Below, piece by piece: positions 29,662 through 38,192 of a DNA stretch of 54,209 nucleotides (the stretch's first letter is position 1; the number at the start of each line of letters is the position of its first letter). The notes below the pieces were generated by a model. It saw nothing but the letters and a program-made list of their open reading frames with translations, did not search any database and was not told where the DNA came from. The stretch lies in the NCBI GenBank assembly GCA_003221455.1, contig QHRX01000011.1:1-54209 (forward strand), read 5' to 3'. The stretch comes from Candidatus Rokuibacteriota bacterium (GTDB lineage Bacteria; Methylomirabilota; Methylomirabilia; Rokubacteriales; CSP1-6). Position numbers and translations under genes: made by a program.

Positions 29662-30333
29662 TCACTTTGCGGGCGACTCGCCGCGTGAGAGCCGGGTGAG
29701 GAACTTCGTAAGATCGCGGGCGGCGTCGTCGAACGACTCTTCCAGATGCGCGTCGTCGTCCCCGCCGAACCATCCCACCGAGGCCTTGCGACGGTCGGCG
29801 GTCACCATGACGATCCGACCGGTGGGAACGTCGACGAAACGTGTCTCGATCTGCGCCCGCGTGGCCCCGGCGCCGTACGCGCCCGCGAAGTAACGTGCGA
29901 CCTGTGAGCCACGCCCCAGCCGCGTGATCTCGCCGTCGAGCCGCAGGATGTGGCCCGCATCCTTGGGCATCTCCGCCGCCCCAAGGTTCACGACCCGCGT
30001 GAACAGCCCGCTTTCCGTCAGTCGGCGGACCAGCTGCGTGTGGAGATAGCCGGTCATCTTGTCGGCGAATCGACGGTCGCCTTCGTCCTTGATCTCCGAC
30101 TCGCTCACGGTGAACGGCGCGACGGCGACGACACGATACGCCTTGACGTCGAAGTTCGGCGCCACCCCCACGAGGCCCGCGTCCTTGTCGTCGACGGAGG
30201 GCACGAGGCCGCCGGCACCGCGCGGGTTGTCCGGGCGAACCTGCTGGGCGCCAACGCAGCCGGTCAAACCGACGAGGGCAAGGACGACGAGGGGCACGGC
30301 GAAGCGGAATCTCACGAGGGGCCCTCCTTTCAC
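29662..30333 (-). CDS. DUF4410 family lipoprotein
   Basis: The 223-residue product has a type II signal peptide with lipobox LTGC (Cys26), then a domain with YRVVAVAPFTVSESEI, FADKMTGYLHTQLVRRLTES and GEITRLGRGSQVARYFAGAYG, typical of DUF4410. The domain resembles GNA1162/CsgG-like periplasmic assembly folds (general knowledge, low certainty). An Asp-rich DDDAH and a C-terminal amphipathic helix complete it. Function unknown; outer-membrane anchoring is probable. Confidence 0.85.
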   Translation of the reverse strand: MKGGPLVRFRFAVPLVVLALVGLTGCVGAQQVRPDNPRGAGGLVPSVDDKDAGLVGVAPNFDVKAYRVVAVAPFTVSESEIKDEGDRRFADKMTGYLHTQLVRRLTESGLFTRVVNLGAAEMPKDAGHILRLDGEITRLGRGSQVARYFAGAYGAGATRAQIETRFVDVPTGRIVMVTADRRKASVGWFGGDDDAHLEESFDDAARDLTKFLTRLSRGESPAK

Positions 30334-30680
30334 GCGCTCAGGTGCATCCGGTGAGATACCCGGCGACGACGTACAAGGTGCCGTCTGATGTCTTGAAAGA
30401 TACTAGCAAGGACCATGGCTCGGGGTGAAATATTGTCGAGGTCAACGAATCCGGTTAATCAACCGGCATGGGGTCGGTAAGCAGAACGGCGTCGCGCGGA
30501 TGTGTCGCGAATCCCCCCTCGTGGGCTCGCAGCAGTACCGACGGCCGCCAGCCCCTGGGCCCGCGCGGATTCGATCGGAACTTATATATTTTTTATTTGA
30601 TATATAGTTTATATCGTGCTACCTCAGTGAGTCAAGCGAGAGCGGGGAGAGCCGAGCACCCGGCCCAAGGAGGGCGAGTC
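30334..30680. promoter_or_regulatory. Regulatory-looking intergenic region with inverted repeat and AT-rich patch
   Basis: A perfect inverted repeat CCGGTT aatc AACCGG lies at 30451-30466. A patch of almost pure A/T (30581-30617; tatatattttttatttgata and onward) stands out sharply from the surrounding high-GC DNA. A strong RBS (aaggaggg) ends the region just before ATG 30681. A promoter for the small downstream genes is the simplest reading. Confidence 0.45.
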
Positions 30681-30892
30681 ATGCATTTCGTCGAAACGTC
30701 GGTTCTCGTCGGGCTCATTGCCGGATGGCTGGCCAGGATCGCCATGAACGACGGAGGCTACTGGTGCAGGCGGACATGATCCTTGGGGTCGTCGGAAGCG
30801 TCGTGGGCGGGTGGATCTTCAGAGTCCTGCCGGTCTCCACGGAAGAGCAGACATTCCTGGCCCTCAGGCGATCTTGGACCAGGGACGAGTAG
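30681..30892 (+). pseudogene. Frameshifted GlsB/YeaQ/YmgE-like small membrane protein
   Basis: ATG 30681 has an excellent RBS and encodes LVGLIAGWLARIAMNDGGYW before a stop at 30777-30779. In the next frame the expected continuation follows (ADMILGVVGSVVGGWIFRVL, ending at TAG 30890-30892). Together they match the transglycosylase-associated protein family (two short Gly-rich transmembrane helices, usually about 80-85 residues), but one base is missing and the last helix is replaced by an unrelated tail. Either a pseudogene, a programmed shift (no slippery run is seen) or a sequence error. Confidence 0.6.
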
Positions 30893-30900
30893 GCCATCAA

Positions 30901-31476
30901 ATGACGCATGAACTCCACGACGCAGGCATCCCCATCGTCCGAACGGACGGGCACTCCGCGGAAGAGCGTCAGACCATGACCCGTCTCTTAAAGGCGGCCG
31001 CTCTGCGCGGCAGTGGGATTGGGGAGTTCCCCGCCGCAGGGCTAGCACGGCTGGAAGCCGAGGAATTCGCTTGGCCCGAATTCGATCGCTGGCGCGCGTT
31101 CTTCGCTCAGCGCGAGAAGTTCCCGCCACTCTGGGACGGAGTTAAGAGGATCCCGAATCTCCGAGACTCTCCTGAAATTCGCGACGCGTACCGCCGGCAC
31201 AAGTTCTATCTCCTTCTCGATTGGCTCCAGAGTCTCGAAGCCTCACGTTCGGCCCTCGCCCATTATAGGGAACGGGGCGTGCGGGCAAAGATTACGCGGC
31301 AGGGGGACGGTGCACTTTGCCCGGCATGCGATCCCTTCAACCACCGTGAGGTGAAGGGCAAACGGGAGGGCCTTCCTCCGTTCCACCCGGGTTGCCGGTG
31401 CCTCGTTGTCGCGATCACAGATGTGAGAGTTCATCTCTCGCCAGGAAGGGCTACCCACCCGTCCCGGAACGTCTGA
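30901..31476 (+). CDS. Phage Mu F / SPP1 gp7-like minor-capsid-motif protein, orphan
   Basis: The 191-residue product ends with the motif of phage head morphogenesis (MuF/gp7) proteins: CPACDPF, then PPFHPGCRCLVVAI. The N-terminal half (FPAAGLARLEAEEFAWPEFD; RWRAFFAQREKFPPLWDG) is not recognised. No portal, terminase or other phage gene is adjacent, so this is an isolated domain. MuF-type domains also occur in polymorphic toxin proteins and bacterial single-gene contexts. ATG 30901 follows the GlsB-like remnant by 8 bases. A perfect inverted repeat begins at its stop codon. Confidence 0.6.
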   Translation: MTHELHDAGIPIVRTDGHSAEERQTMTRLLKAAALRGSGIGEFPAAGLARLEAEEFAWPEFDRWRAFFAQREKFPPLWDGVKRIPNLRDSPEIRDAYRRHKFYLLLDWLQSLEASRSALAHYRERGVRAKITRQGDGALCPACDPFNHREVKGKREGLPPFHPGCRCLVVAITDVRVHLSPGRATHPSRNV

Positions 31477-31500
31477 CACTCTCCCTAACAGGAGAGTGTC
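31475..31500. terminator. Perfect 10-bp inverted repeat at the end of the MuF-like gene
   Basis: GACACTCTCC (31475-31484) and GGAGAGTGTC (31491-31500) form a perfect 10-bp stem with loop ctaaca, starting inside the TGA stop codon. There is no T-run, so it could be a factor-assisted terminator, an RNA-stabilising hairpin or a protein-binding site. Confidence 0.45.
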
Positions 31501-31600
31501 ACCAGCCCAGATCGCCGCGGTCTTCAAGAAATGGGAGCATGGGGACACGCGCACTTATGACCAGTTGGGCCCGCGGCTCGCCGAAGCCCGAGGTTGACGC
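31496..31600 (+). CDS. Possible 34-residue small protein
   Basis: GTG at about 31496 opens a frame reading SPAQIAAVFKKWEHGDTRTY then DQLGPRLAEARG before TGA. Composition is protein-like and differs from shadow frames, and purine-rich aggaga lies upstream within the hairpin. No family recognised; low confidence. Confidence 0.25.
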
Positions 31601-31658
31601 CCTCAGAAAGGGTGTGAAGCTCCACTACTGACAGTCCCAGCGGGGCGGGCCCTGCGGC

Positions 31659-32624
31659 TCAGAGCTGGTGGCACCCCATACAGGCAAAACGCGATCGCAC
31701 CATGATGGTTGGCACTCCGATCTCAGGATGCTCCTGACGGAATGCCTCTACGTTCGCCGCGGCGTTGCGAATCCGGTCCTCTAGCACGTTTTTGTAGGGC
31801 CAGGCGTCATACTCTGGCGCGTGTCGGGCGTTGGCGTACATCTTCACCGCCGTCTGGGGCTGCCCGCTCTTCACCAGCATGTCGCCGAAGTTGAGGAAGA
31901 ATCCCTCGAAGTTGTGAGGGGCGATCCAGGAGTTCCAGCACACCCGCTTGGGGCCGTCCTTCGTTTCAAGGCGCATATACCGGGAGAAGTCCGCATTAAC
32001 GCGGTCCACCCTCTCGCCGGCGCAGGCGTCCAGGGTCAGCCACTGGAACTGTAGTCCCTCTGCGAAGCGCTCGGAATCGTGCTTGAGAGAGGAGAGCCCA
32101 TAGCCTGCGGTGAAGTAGTTGAACTCCGGCCAAGCCGCGATCGCGTCTCGCATCGTGTAGTAGCCCCGGCGTCGTAGCTTTTCGTCGCGGTGGATCGCGC
32201 CTTCCGTCATCAACAGGGCGGCGTAGAAGCCCAGGTACCGTGGCTCGCGCGGATTCAGGTGCACGGCCTCCTCGAAGTATTTCCTGGCGAGGACGGCATG
32301 GTCGGTGATTGCCGGATCGCGGGCCGGCTCGAGACGCGCCCGCTCGGACAACCTCCAGATGTGCATCCAGCCGATGTGGGCGGCCGTCACGGCATCGTTG
32401 GGGTTGTCCAGGTACGCCCCCGTCAGTGCCGTGAGCGCCTCCGGGATCCTTTCGTACTGGCCACCGTGCAGGGTTCCCCAGAAGAGGCCGTCGGCCTGGA
32501 CCGCCGCGGGCGTGCGTTCGGCGCTCGGCGCCTTATCCGGGGCCGCCCCGATGGCCAGGGCGTTGCAACCAACGGTGAGCCCAGCCGACGCGATGAGGAT
32601 CACGAGGGAGCTACGTGGTCTCAT
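31659..32624 (-). CDS. TPR-like lipoprotein ending in a CxxCH motif
   Basis: The 321-residue product has a type II signal peptide (lipobox LTVGC, Cys20), then helical segments that look like tetratricopeptide repeats (IPEALTALTGAYLDNPNDAV; ARKYFEEAVHLNPREPRYLG; DMLVKSGQPQTAVKMYANAR). It ends with FACMGCHQL, a CxxCH haem-attachment motif six residues from the C-terminus. A mono-haem cytochrome with the haem site at the very end would be unusual. ATG 32624 is set by a strong RBS (GGAGGAGG). It diverges from the TetR regulator, which suggests control by it. Confidence 0.85.
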   Translation of the reverse strand: MRPRSSLVILIASAGLTVGCNALAIGAAPDKAPSAERTPAAVQADGLFWGTLHGGQYERIPEALTALTGAYLDNPNDAVTAAHIGWMHIWRLSERARLEPARDPAITDHAVLARKYFEEAVHLNPREPRYLGFYAALLMTEGAIHRDEKLRRRGYYTMRDAIAAWPEFNYFTAGYGLSSLKHDSERFAEGLQFQWLTLDACAGERVDRVNADFSRYMRLETKDGPKRVCWNSWIAPHNFEGFFLNFGDMLVKSGQPQTAVKMYANARHAPEYDAWPYKNVLEDRIRNAAANVEAFRQEHPEIGVPTIMVRSRFACMGCHQL

Positions 32625-32663
32625 GGCCGCCTCCTCCGAAAGAATGACCGTAATGGTGACATC

Positions 32664-32682
32664 GTTAACATAAAATGTATAC
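32664..32682. promoter_or_regulatory. Candidate TetR operator
   Basis: GTTAACAT aaa ATGTATAC is an imperfect palindrome (two mismatches) in the AT-rich part of the short region between the divergent lipoprotein and TetR genes. TetR-family repressors usually bind such sites next to their own gene. The site also lies where a promoter for the lipoprotein gene would be. Confidence 0.4.
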
Positions 32683-32730
32683 GCCGTCAACACCGACGTC
32701 TTATCCTAGCTCCTCGGAGGGATCGGGACC

Positions 32731-33384
32731 ATGAAACGAGCAGGTCGACGGGGAGGGGGCCGACCCGGGGCGGGCCGCCGGGGACGGCGGACCCACTACC
32801 ACCACGGCAATCTCCGCCGCGCGCTGTTGGACGCCGCGCTCGCGCTGGTCGAGCGGCAAGGAGCCGACGCCCTGACCCTCCGGGCCGCAGCCCGACGCGC
32901 CGGGGTCTCTCAGGCCGCGCCGTACCGCCACTTCCGGGACAAGGAGGCGTTGCTGGCTGCCGTCGCTGAGGAGGGCTTCCGTGCGATGACGGCGGGAATG
33001 CGCCGGGCCGCGGCGTTCCACGCCGGGGACCCACTGGGCCGGTTCCAGGCGCACGGGCTCGCGTATATCGAGTTCGCCTCCGGCCACCCCGCCCACTTTC
33101 GGGTGATGTTCGGACGGGTGGCAGCGGACCGCTCGGTGCACCCCGGCTTGATGCAGGCCGCTGCGGAGGCATTCGGCCTCCTTGTCGGCGCTATCAGAGA
33201 CTGTCAGGAGGCAGGGGTCGTCCGGGACGGGGATCCGGAGGAGCTGGCGCTCTGCGCGTGGTCGGCCACCCACGGGCTCTCCGCACTCGCCGTGGACGGG
33301 CAGCTGGCCCAGCGTGCCACGCATCTCGGCGAGCTGGCCCGGGTCGTCACCGGTAACGTCCTTCTAGGGCTCGGGCCTAGGTAA
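32731..33384 (+). CDS. TetR/AcrR family transcriptional regulator
   Basis: The 217-residue product has an Arg/Gly-rich N-terminal tail, a TetR helix-turn-helix (RRALLDAALALVERQGADAL, LTLRAAARRAGVSQAAPYRH, FRDKEALLAAV) and a C-terminal ligand domain of the WHG/TetR_C type (FASGHPAHFRVMFGRV). It sits between a divergent lipoprotein gene and the convergent RND efflux operon; either could be its target. The N-terminal tail (MKRAGRRGGGRPGAGRRGRR) adds DNA-binding charge. Confidence 0.93.
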   Translation: MKRAGRRGGGRPGAGRRGRRTHYHHGNLRRALLDAALALVERQGADALTLRAAARRAGVSQAAPYRHFRDKEALLAAVAEEGFRAMTAGMRRAAAFHAGDPLGRFQAHGLAYIEFASGHPAHFRVMFGRVAADRSVHPGLMQAAAEAFGLLVGAIRDCQEAGVVRDGDPEELALCAWSATHGLSALAVDGQLAQRATHLGELARVVTGNVLLGLGPR

Positions 33385-33540
33385 CCCTGGACAGCCACCT
33401 ACCGCATCACGGCTATCCTCGCCAAGATCCTCCACCGGCCCTGAGGTCTACATGAGCCGGATCCGGGTCGTCCGGGGTGTCCCCGTTGTGGGGCAAAATG
33501 TCGGAGCGCAACTTCCGGTTCCCCAGCATGCTCATTCGGA

Positions 33541-34992
33541 TCAGCCGCCGCTTCCTTCCGCCGGCTTCGTCCACTCGGCATCGGTCAGGCTCCAGCCACC
33601 ACCAAGCGACTTGTAGAGCTGCACGTAGGCGAGGAGGCGATTGCGGCGAATCTGTGCGAGCGTGTTCTGCGCCGGGTAGAGCTGCTGCTGGGCTTCGAGC
33701 ACCTCGTAGTAACTGGCCAGCCCCTGGCGATAGCGATTCGTCGCGTGCTCCACCGCCTCGTCGAGCGCCTTCACTGCCATGTCCTGTCCCGTCTCGGCCT
33801 GGTTCAGCTTGCCCAGCGCGGTGAGGGCGTCCGAGACTTCGCGGAGCGCGGTGAGGACCGCCTGCTCGTACTGAAGCCGTACCTGTTCCCATTGCGCGAT
33901 GGAGGCGCGGTAGTTGCCCAGGGTGCGCCCCGCGTTGAAGATCGGTCCGCTGAACATGCCGGCCACCGCCCAGATCGTCGCCGTCCCCCCCGTGAGGGCC
34001 GACACCTCGGGACTGGCCGTGCCGAGCAGAGCCGTCAGGCTGAGCTTCGGGAAGAACTCCGCCTTGGCGATGCCGATGCGCGCATTGGCGCTCACGAGCT
34101 GTTGCTCGGCCTGGCGGAGGTCGGGGCGCCGCTCGAGTAGCGTCGACGGCAACCCGGCGGGCACCACCGGCACCACAGGCTGCTCGTACATCGGCTTGCC
34201 GCGCGGAATCGGGGCGGGAATTCTGCCCAGCAAGATACTGATCTGGTTTTCTTTGGCGATGATATCGCTCTCAAACTGCGGGATAGTGGCCTGGGCATCG
34301 CCGAGTGCGCCCTGGGCCCGAGACGTTTCGAGCTTCGAGGCCACGCCGAGATTGAAGCGATCCAGGAACAGGTCGTACGTGCGCTGGTAGGCGTCCGTGC
34401 TGTTCCGGGCGATCTGGAGGCGCACGTCGAGAGCCAGCAGTTCGAAGTAGGCCTGGGCCAGATCGCTGACCAGCGTCAGCCAGACGCCACGCCGGGCGTC
34501 CTCGCTGGCCAGGAGCGTTGCCCGTGCCGCCTCGTTCGAGCGACGGATTCGACCCCAGATGTCGAGCTCCCACGATGCCGTGAGCGTGCCGTCATAGAAG
34601 TTGCTCGTCTCGGGGGCCTGTGCGCCGGGTCCCCCCAATATCCCGGGTGTGACATTGCCCCTCGCCACACCCCCGCCGTAGTCGAGAGACGGGTAGAGGT
34701 CCGATCGAGCAATGCTGAGAATCGCTCGGGCCTCCTGCACGCGGGCGGCGGCGATCTGCACGTCGTAGTTCCTGCGCAGCGCCTCCTGGATCAGAGCCTT
34801 CAGGCTAGGATCCTGGAACACCTCCCACCACGGCGCATCGGCGAACGAGGCGGCCTCCCCGGTCGCCTGGCCCCGGAACGTCGGAGGCTCGGCTACGGAG
34901 GGGCGCTTGTAGTCCGGGCCGATCGCGCAGCCGCCAAGAAGTGCGGCGACGACGATCCCGGAGACGATCGATCTGCTCACGGAGCGCGTCAT
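33541..34992 (-). CDS. Outer membrane efflux lipoprotein (NodT/OprM family)
   Basis: The 483-residue product has a lipobox (LLGGC) followed by AIGPDYKRPSVAEPP, the standard start of OprM-type TolC homologues, then two OEP repeats with long helices (ALIQEALRRNYDVQIAAARV; IGIAKAEFFPKLSLTALLGT; ATNRYRQGLASYYEVLEAQQ). It forms the outer-membrane channel of the tripartite pump and overlaps the pump gene by 4 bases. Confidence 0.96.
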   Translation of the reverse strand: MTRSVSRSIVSGIVVAALLGGCAIGPDYKRPSVAEPPTFRGQATGEAASFADAPWWEVFQDPSLKALIQEALRRNYDVQIAAARVQEARAILSIARSDLYPSLDYGGGVARGNVTPGILGGPGAQAPETSNFYDGTLTASWELDIWGRIRRSNEAARATLLASEDARRGVWLTLVSDLAQAYFELLALDVRLQIARNSTDAYQRTYDLFLDRFNLGVASKLETSRAQGALGDAQATIPQFESDIIAKENQISILLGRIPAPIPRGKPMYEQPVVPVVPAGLPSTLLERRPDLRQAEQQLVSANARIGIAKAEFFPKLSLTALLGTASPEVSALTGGTATIWAVAGMFSGPIFNAGRTLGNYRASIAQWEQVRLQYEQAVLTALREVSDALTALGKLNQAETGQDMAVKALDEAVEHATNRYRQGLASYYEVLEAQQQLYPAQNTLAQIRRNRLLAYVQLYKSLGGGWSLTDAEWTKPAEGSGG

Positions 34993-37900
34993 GGGTGTTT
35001 CCCGGCGGCCGAAGGCTCACCGCCCGACCCTCCGCTGATCGGAGCGAGCGCCACGTCCGGTAGCGGTGGGTGCTCTGACTCTCGTCGGAAGCGCTCACTC
35101 ACGTAGAACGTGACTGGGATGATGAAGATGGCGATGAGCGTCGCCGCCAGCATCCCTCCCACGACCGTCGTGCCCAGGATCTGTCGGGAGTTGGCGCCGG
35201 CGCCCTTCGAGATCACGAGCGGAAGAACGCCGAGGATAAAGGCGAAGGCGGTCATGAGGATGGGGCGCAGCCGGACGCGGGCCCCGGCCAGAGCCGCGTC
35301 GACGAGCGAGGTGCCGCGCGCGTATTCTTCCTTGGCGAACTCGACGATTAGGATGGCGTTCTTGGCGGCCAGGCCGATCACCATGACCAGGCCGATTTGA
35401 GAGAAAACATCCAGCTCGAGCCGGCCCAGCCAGAGCGCACCCACGGCGCCCAGGACGGCGATGGGCGTGCCCAGCAGCACGCCGAACGGCAGCGTCCAGC
35501 TCTCGTATTGGGCGGCCAGGAGTAGGAATACCACGAGCAACGAGAAACCGAAGACGGCGGAAGGAGGGATGCCTTCCGCCGCCACCTTCTCCTGGAACGA
35601 CATCCCCGAGTAATCGAAGCCCATGTCGCGGGACATGGTTTGCGCGAAGACCTCCTCGAGCGCCCGCATGCCCTGCTGGGTGGTGTAGCCGGGCGCGAGC
35701 GATCCGTTGATCTGCGCCGCGCGGTACTCGTTGAACCGCGTGGTGAACTCGGGGCCGTTGACCGGTCTCATGGTGACCAGCGTGGACAGCGGCACCGCCT
35801 GGCCGACGGCGTTGCGCACGTAGAACTGACCGACGTTCTCGGCCCGGGTTCTGTACTCGCCCTCGGCCTGCACGTACACCTGCCAGACCCGTCCGTACTG
35901 GTTGAAGTAGTTCACGAAGGCGCCGCCCAGGAAGGCCTGCAGGGCCTGGTAGACCGAAGAGAGCGCGATCCCCTGCTTGAGGACTTTCTCCTGGTCGACC
36001 TGCGCAAAGAGCTGCGGCGCGCCCGGCAGCAGGGTCGTGAAGAGCCGGGCAAATTCGGGTCGCTTCCGCGCGGCGGCGAGGAACGTGGCCGTATTCTCGG
36101 CCAAGAACGCGGGATCCCTGCCCGCGCGATCCTCCAGCATGAACGTCACCCCACCGGACGTTCCGATGCCCGGGATGGCGGGTGGCGAGAACGCGAAGAC
36201 CTGGGCCTCGGCCACGCCGGCCAGCCGTTGGTTCAGCTCCCGCATGATGACGGCGGCCGTGAGCCCCTTCTTGTCTCGAGCGTCCCAGTCGTCCAGCGTG
36301 ATGAAGTAGAACGAGTTGTAGGTCGTCGTGACCAGGCTCAGCAGACTGAAGCCGGCCACGCCCGTGTAGTACTTGATGCCGGGCGTCGTCTTGAAGATGC
36401 GGTCGAGCTTGTCGTTAACGGTCGCGGTGCGATCCAATGACGCGGCCAGGGGAAGCTGGACGTTGACGTAGAAATACCCCTGATCCTCGTCGGGGACGAA
36501 GCCGCCCGGGAGCCGGGAGCCGATCAGGCCCGCGAATATCGCCGCGATGAGGAGGAGCATCAGCGACGCTGCGGACTTGCGGATCAGATGGCCACAGGCG
36601 CTGACGTAGCCGTTGGTGGCGCGCGTGAACCAGCGGTTGAAGCCACGGAAGAACGCCCCCAGCGGACCGCGCATCTCCCGCCGCGGCCGCAGGAGCAGCG
36701 CCGAGAGCGCCGGGCTGAGCGTGAGCGCGTTGAACGCCGAGATCAGCACCGACACGGCGATCGTCACCGCGAACTGCTGATACATCCGCCCCGTGATGCC
36801 CGGGATGAATGCCGTCGGCACGAACACGGCCGCGAGGATGAGCGCGATCGCCACCACCGGTCCCGAGACCTGTTCCATCGCCTTGAAGGCGGCCTCTCGA
36901 GGCGAGAGCCCCTCCTCGATGTGGTGTTCGACTGCCTCGACTACGACGATGGCGTCGTCCACCACGAGGCCGATGGCCAGCACGAGGCCGAAGAGGGACA
37001 GCGTGTTGATCGAGAAGCCCAGCAGCGGAAACACCATGAAGGCGCCGACGAGCGCCACGGGCACCGCCAGCAGCGGTATGAGGGTCGCCCGGACGCCCTG
37101 AAGGAACACGAAGACGACGAGGACGACCAGGAGGAGGGCCTCGACCAGGGTCTTGACGATCTCCCGGATGCCGGCGCTCACGGCCAGGGTCGTGTCGAGC
37201 GACGTCACGTAGTCGAGGTCGTTGGGAAAACGCGACTTGGCCTCCTCCATCAGCTTGGTCGCGCCCCTCATGGTGTCGATGGCGTTGGAGCCGGGGAGCT
37301 GGTAAACGGCGATGAGGGCGGCTGGTCGCCCGTTCAGGCGGCCCCGTCGGATGTAGCTCTGCGCGCCGAGTTCCACGCGGGCCACGTCCTTCACCCGGAC
37401 CAGCGCGCCGTCGGACTTCGCCCGCACCACGATGTTCTCGAAATCTCCGATGGTCGCGAGTCGCCCCTGCGCCAGCACCGTGTATGTGAATTCCTGCCCG
37501 GGAGGCACCGGGTCGCCGCCTAACTGGCCGGCAGGGTTGACGGTGTTTTGGGCCTGCAAGGCGTTCGCGATCTCGTTGACCGTGATGTCGAGCTTCGCCA
37601 GCGTATCGGGATTGACCCAGAGCCGGATGGCGTACTGGGAGGCCCCAAAAATCTGCACCTGGCCGATACCGGGAACGCGCGTCATCGGGTCGTTGATGTT
37701 GACGTAAGCGTAGTTGGCAAGGAACAGCGGGTCGTACGTGCCCTTCGGCGAGTACAGCACGAAGATCCCCAGCGGGCTCGTGACCGACTTCGTGACCGTC
37801 ACGCCCTGATTCACCACGTCGGGCGACAGCTGGGAGGCGGCCTGCGAGTATCTCAGATTCGTGAGCACCTGGTCGACGCTCGGGTCGGTGGTGACGTCGA

Positions 37901-38183
37901 AGTCCACCCTCAACTGCATCTGGCTGCCGCTGCCCTGGTTGAGCGAGTACATATAGAGCATCTTGTCGACGCCGCTCATCTGCTGCTCGATGGGCGTGGC
38001 GACCGACTGCTCGAGCGTCACCGCGTCGGCCCCCGGGTAGCGCGCGGTGAGGAGGATCTCCGGCGGAGCGATGTTCGGATACAGCGCGATGGGAAGCTGT
38101 ACCATGGCGACGAGGCCGGTGATCACCATGAGGACGGAGATCACCATGGCGACGATAGGCCGGTTGATGAAGAACCTGGCCAT
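34989..38183 (-). CDS. RND efflux pump inner-membrane transporter (HAE1/AcrB family)
   Basis: The 1064-residue product starts MARFFINRPIVAMVISVLMV as AcrB-like proteins do. It has the TM4 proton-relay pair (AIGLVVDDAIVVVEAVEHH) and the TM10 lysine (VIGLAAKNAILIVEFAKE), two large periplasmic loops and twelve predicted helices. It exports hydrophobic and amphiphilic compounds by proton antiport. Normal length. The gap to the adaptor gene is 9 bases, and it overlaps the channel gene by 4 bases. Confidence 0.97.
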   Translation of the reverse strand: MARFFINRPIVAMVISVLMVITGLVAMVQLPIALYPNIAPPEILLTARYPGADAVTLEQSVATPIEQQMSGVDKMLYMYSLNQGSGSQMQLRVDFDVTTDPSVDQVLTNLRYSQAASQLSPDVVNQGVTVTKSVTSPLGIFVLYSPKGTYDPLFLANYAYVNINDPMTRVPGIGQVQIFGASQYAIRLWVNPDTLAKLDITVNEIANALQAQNTVNPAGQLGGDPVPPGQEFTYTVLAQGRLATIGDFENIVVRAKSDGALVRVKDVARVELGAQSYIRRGRLNGRPAALIAVYQLPGSNAIDTMRGATKLMEEAKSRFPNDLDYVTSLDTTLAVSAGIREIVKTLVEALLLVVLVVFVFLQGVRATLIPLLAVPVALVGAFMVFPLLGFSINTLSLFGLVLAIGLVVDDAIVVVEAVEHHIEEGLSPREAAFKAMEQVSGPVVAIALILAAVFVPTAFIPGITGRMYQQFAVTIAVSVLISAFNALTLSPALSALLLRPRREMRGPLGAFFRGFNRWFTRATNGYVSACGHLIRKSAASLMLLLIAAIFAGLIGSRLPGGFVPDEDQGYFYVNVQLPLAASLDRTATVNDKLDRIFKTTPGIKYYTGVAGFSLLSLVTTTYNSFYFITLDDWDARDKKGLTAAVIMRELNQRLAGVAEAQVFAFSPPAIPGIGTSGGVTFMLEDRAGRDPAFLAENTATFLAAARKRPEFARLFTTLLPGAPQLFAQVDQEKVLKQGIALSSVYQALQAFLGGAFVNYFNQYGRVWQVYVQAEGEYRTRAENVGQFYVRNAVGQAVPLSTLVTMRPVNGPEFTTRFNEYRAAQINGSLAPGYTTQQGMRALEEVFAQTMSRDMGFDYSGMSFQEKVAAEGIPPSAVFGFSLLVVFLLLAAQYESWTLPFGVLLGTPIAVLGAVGALWLGRLELDVFSQIGLVMVIGLAAKNAILIVEFAKEEYARGTSLVDAALAGARVRLRPILMTAFAFILGVLPLVISKGAGANSRQILGTTVVGGMLAATLIAIFIIPVTFYVSERFRRESEHPPLPDVALAPISGGSGGEPSAAGKHP

Positions 38184-38192
38184 GCTCCAGGC

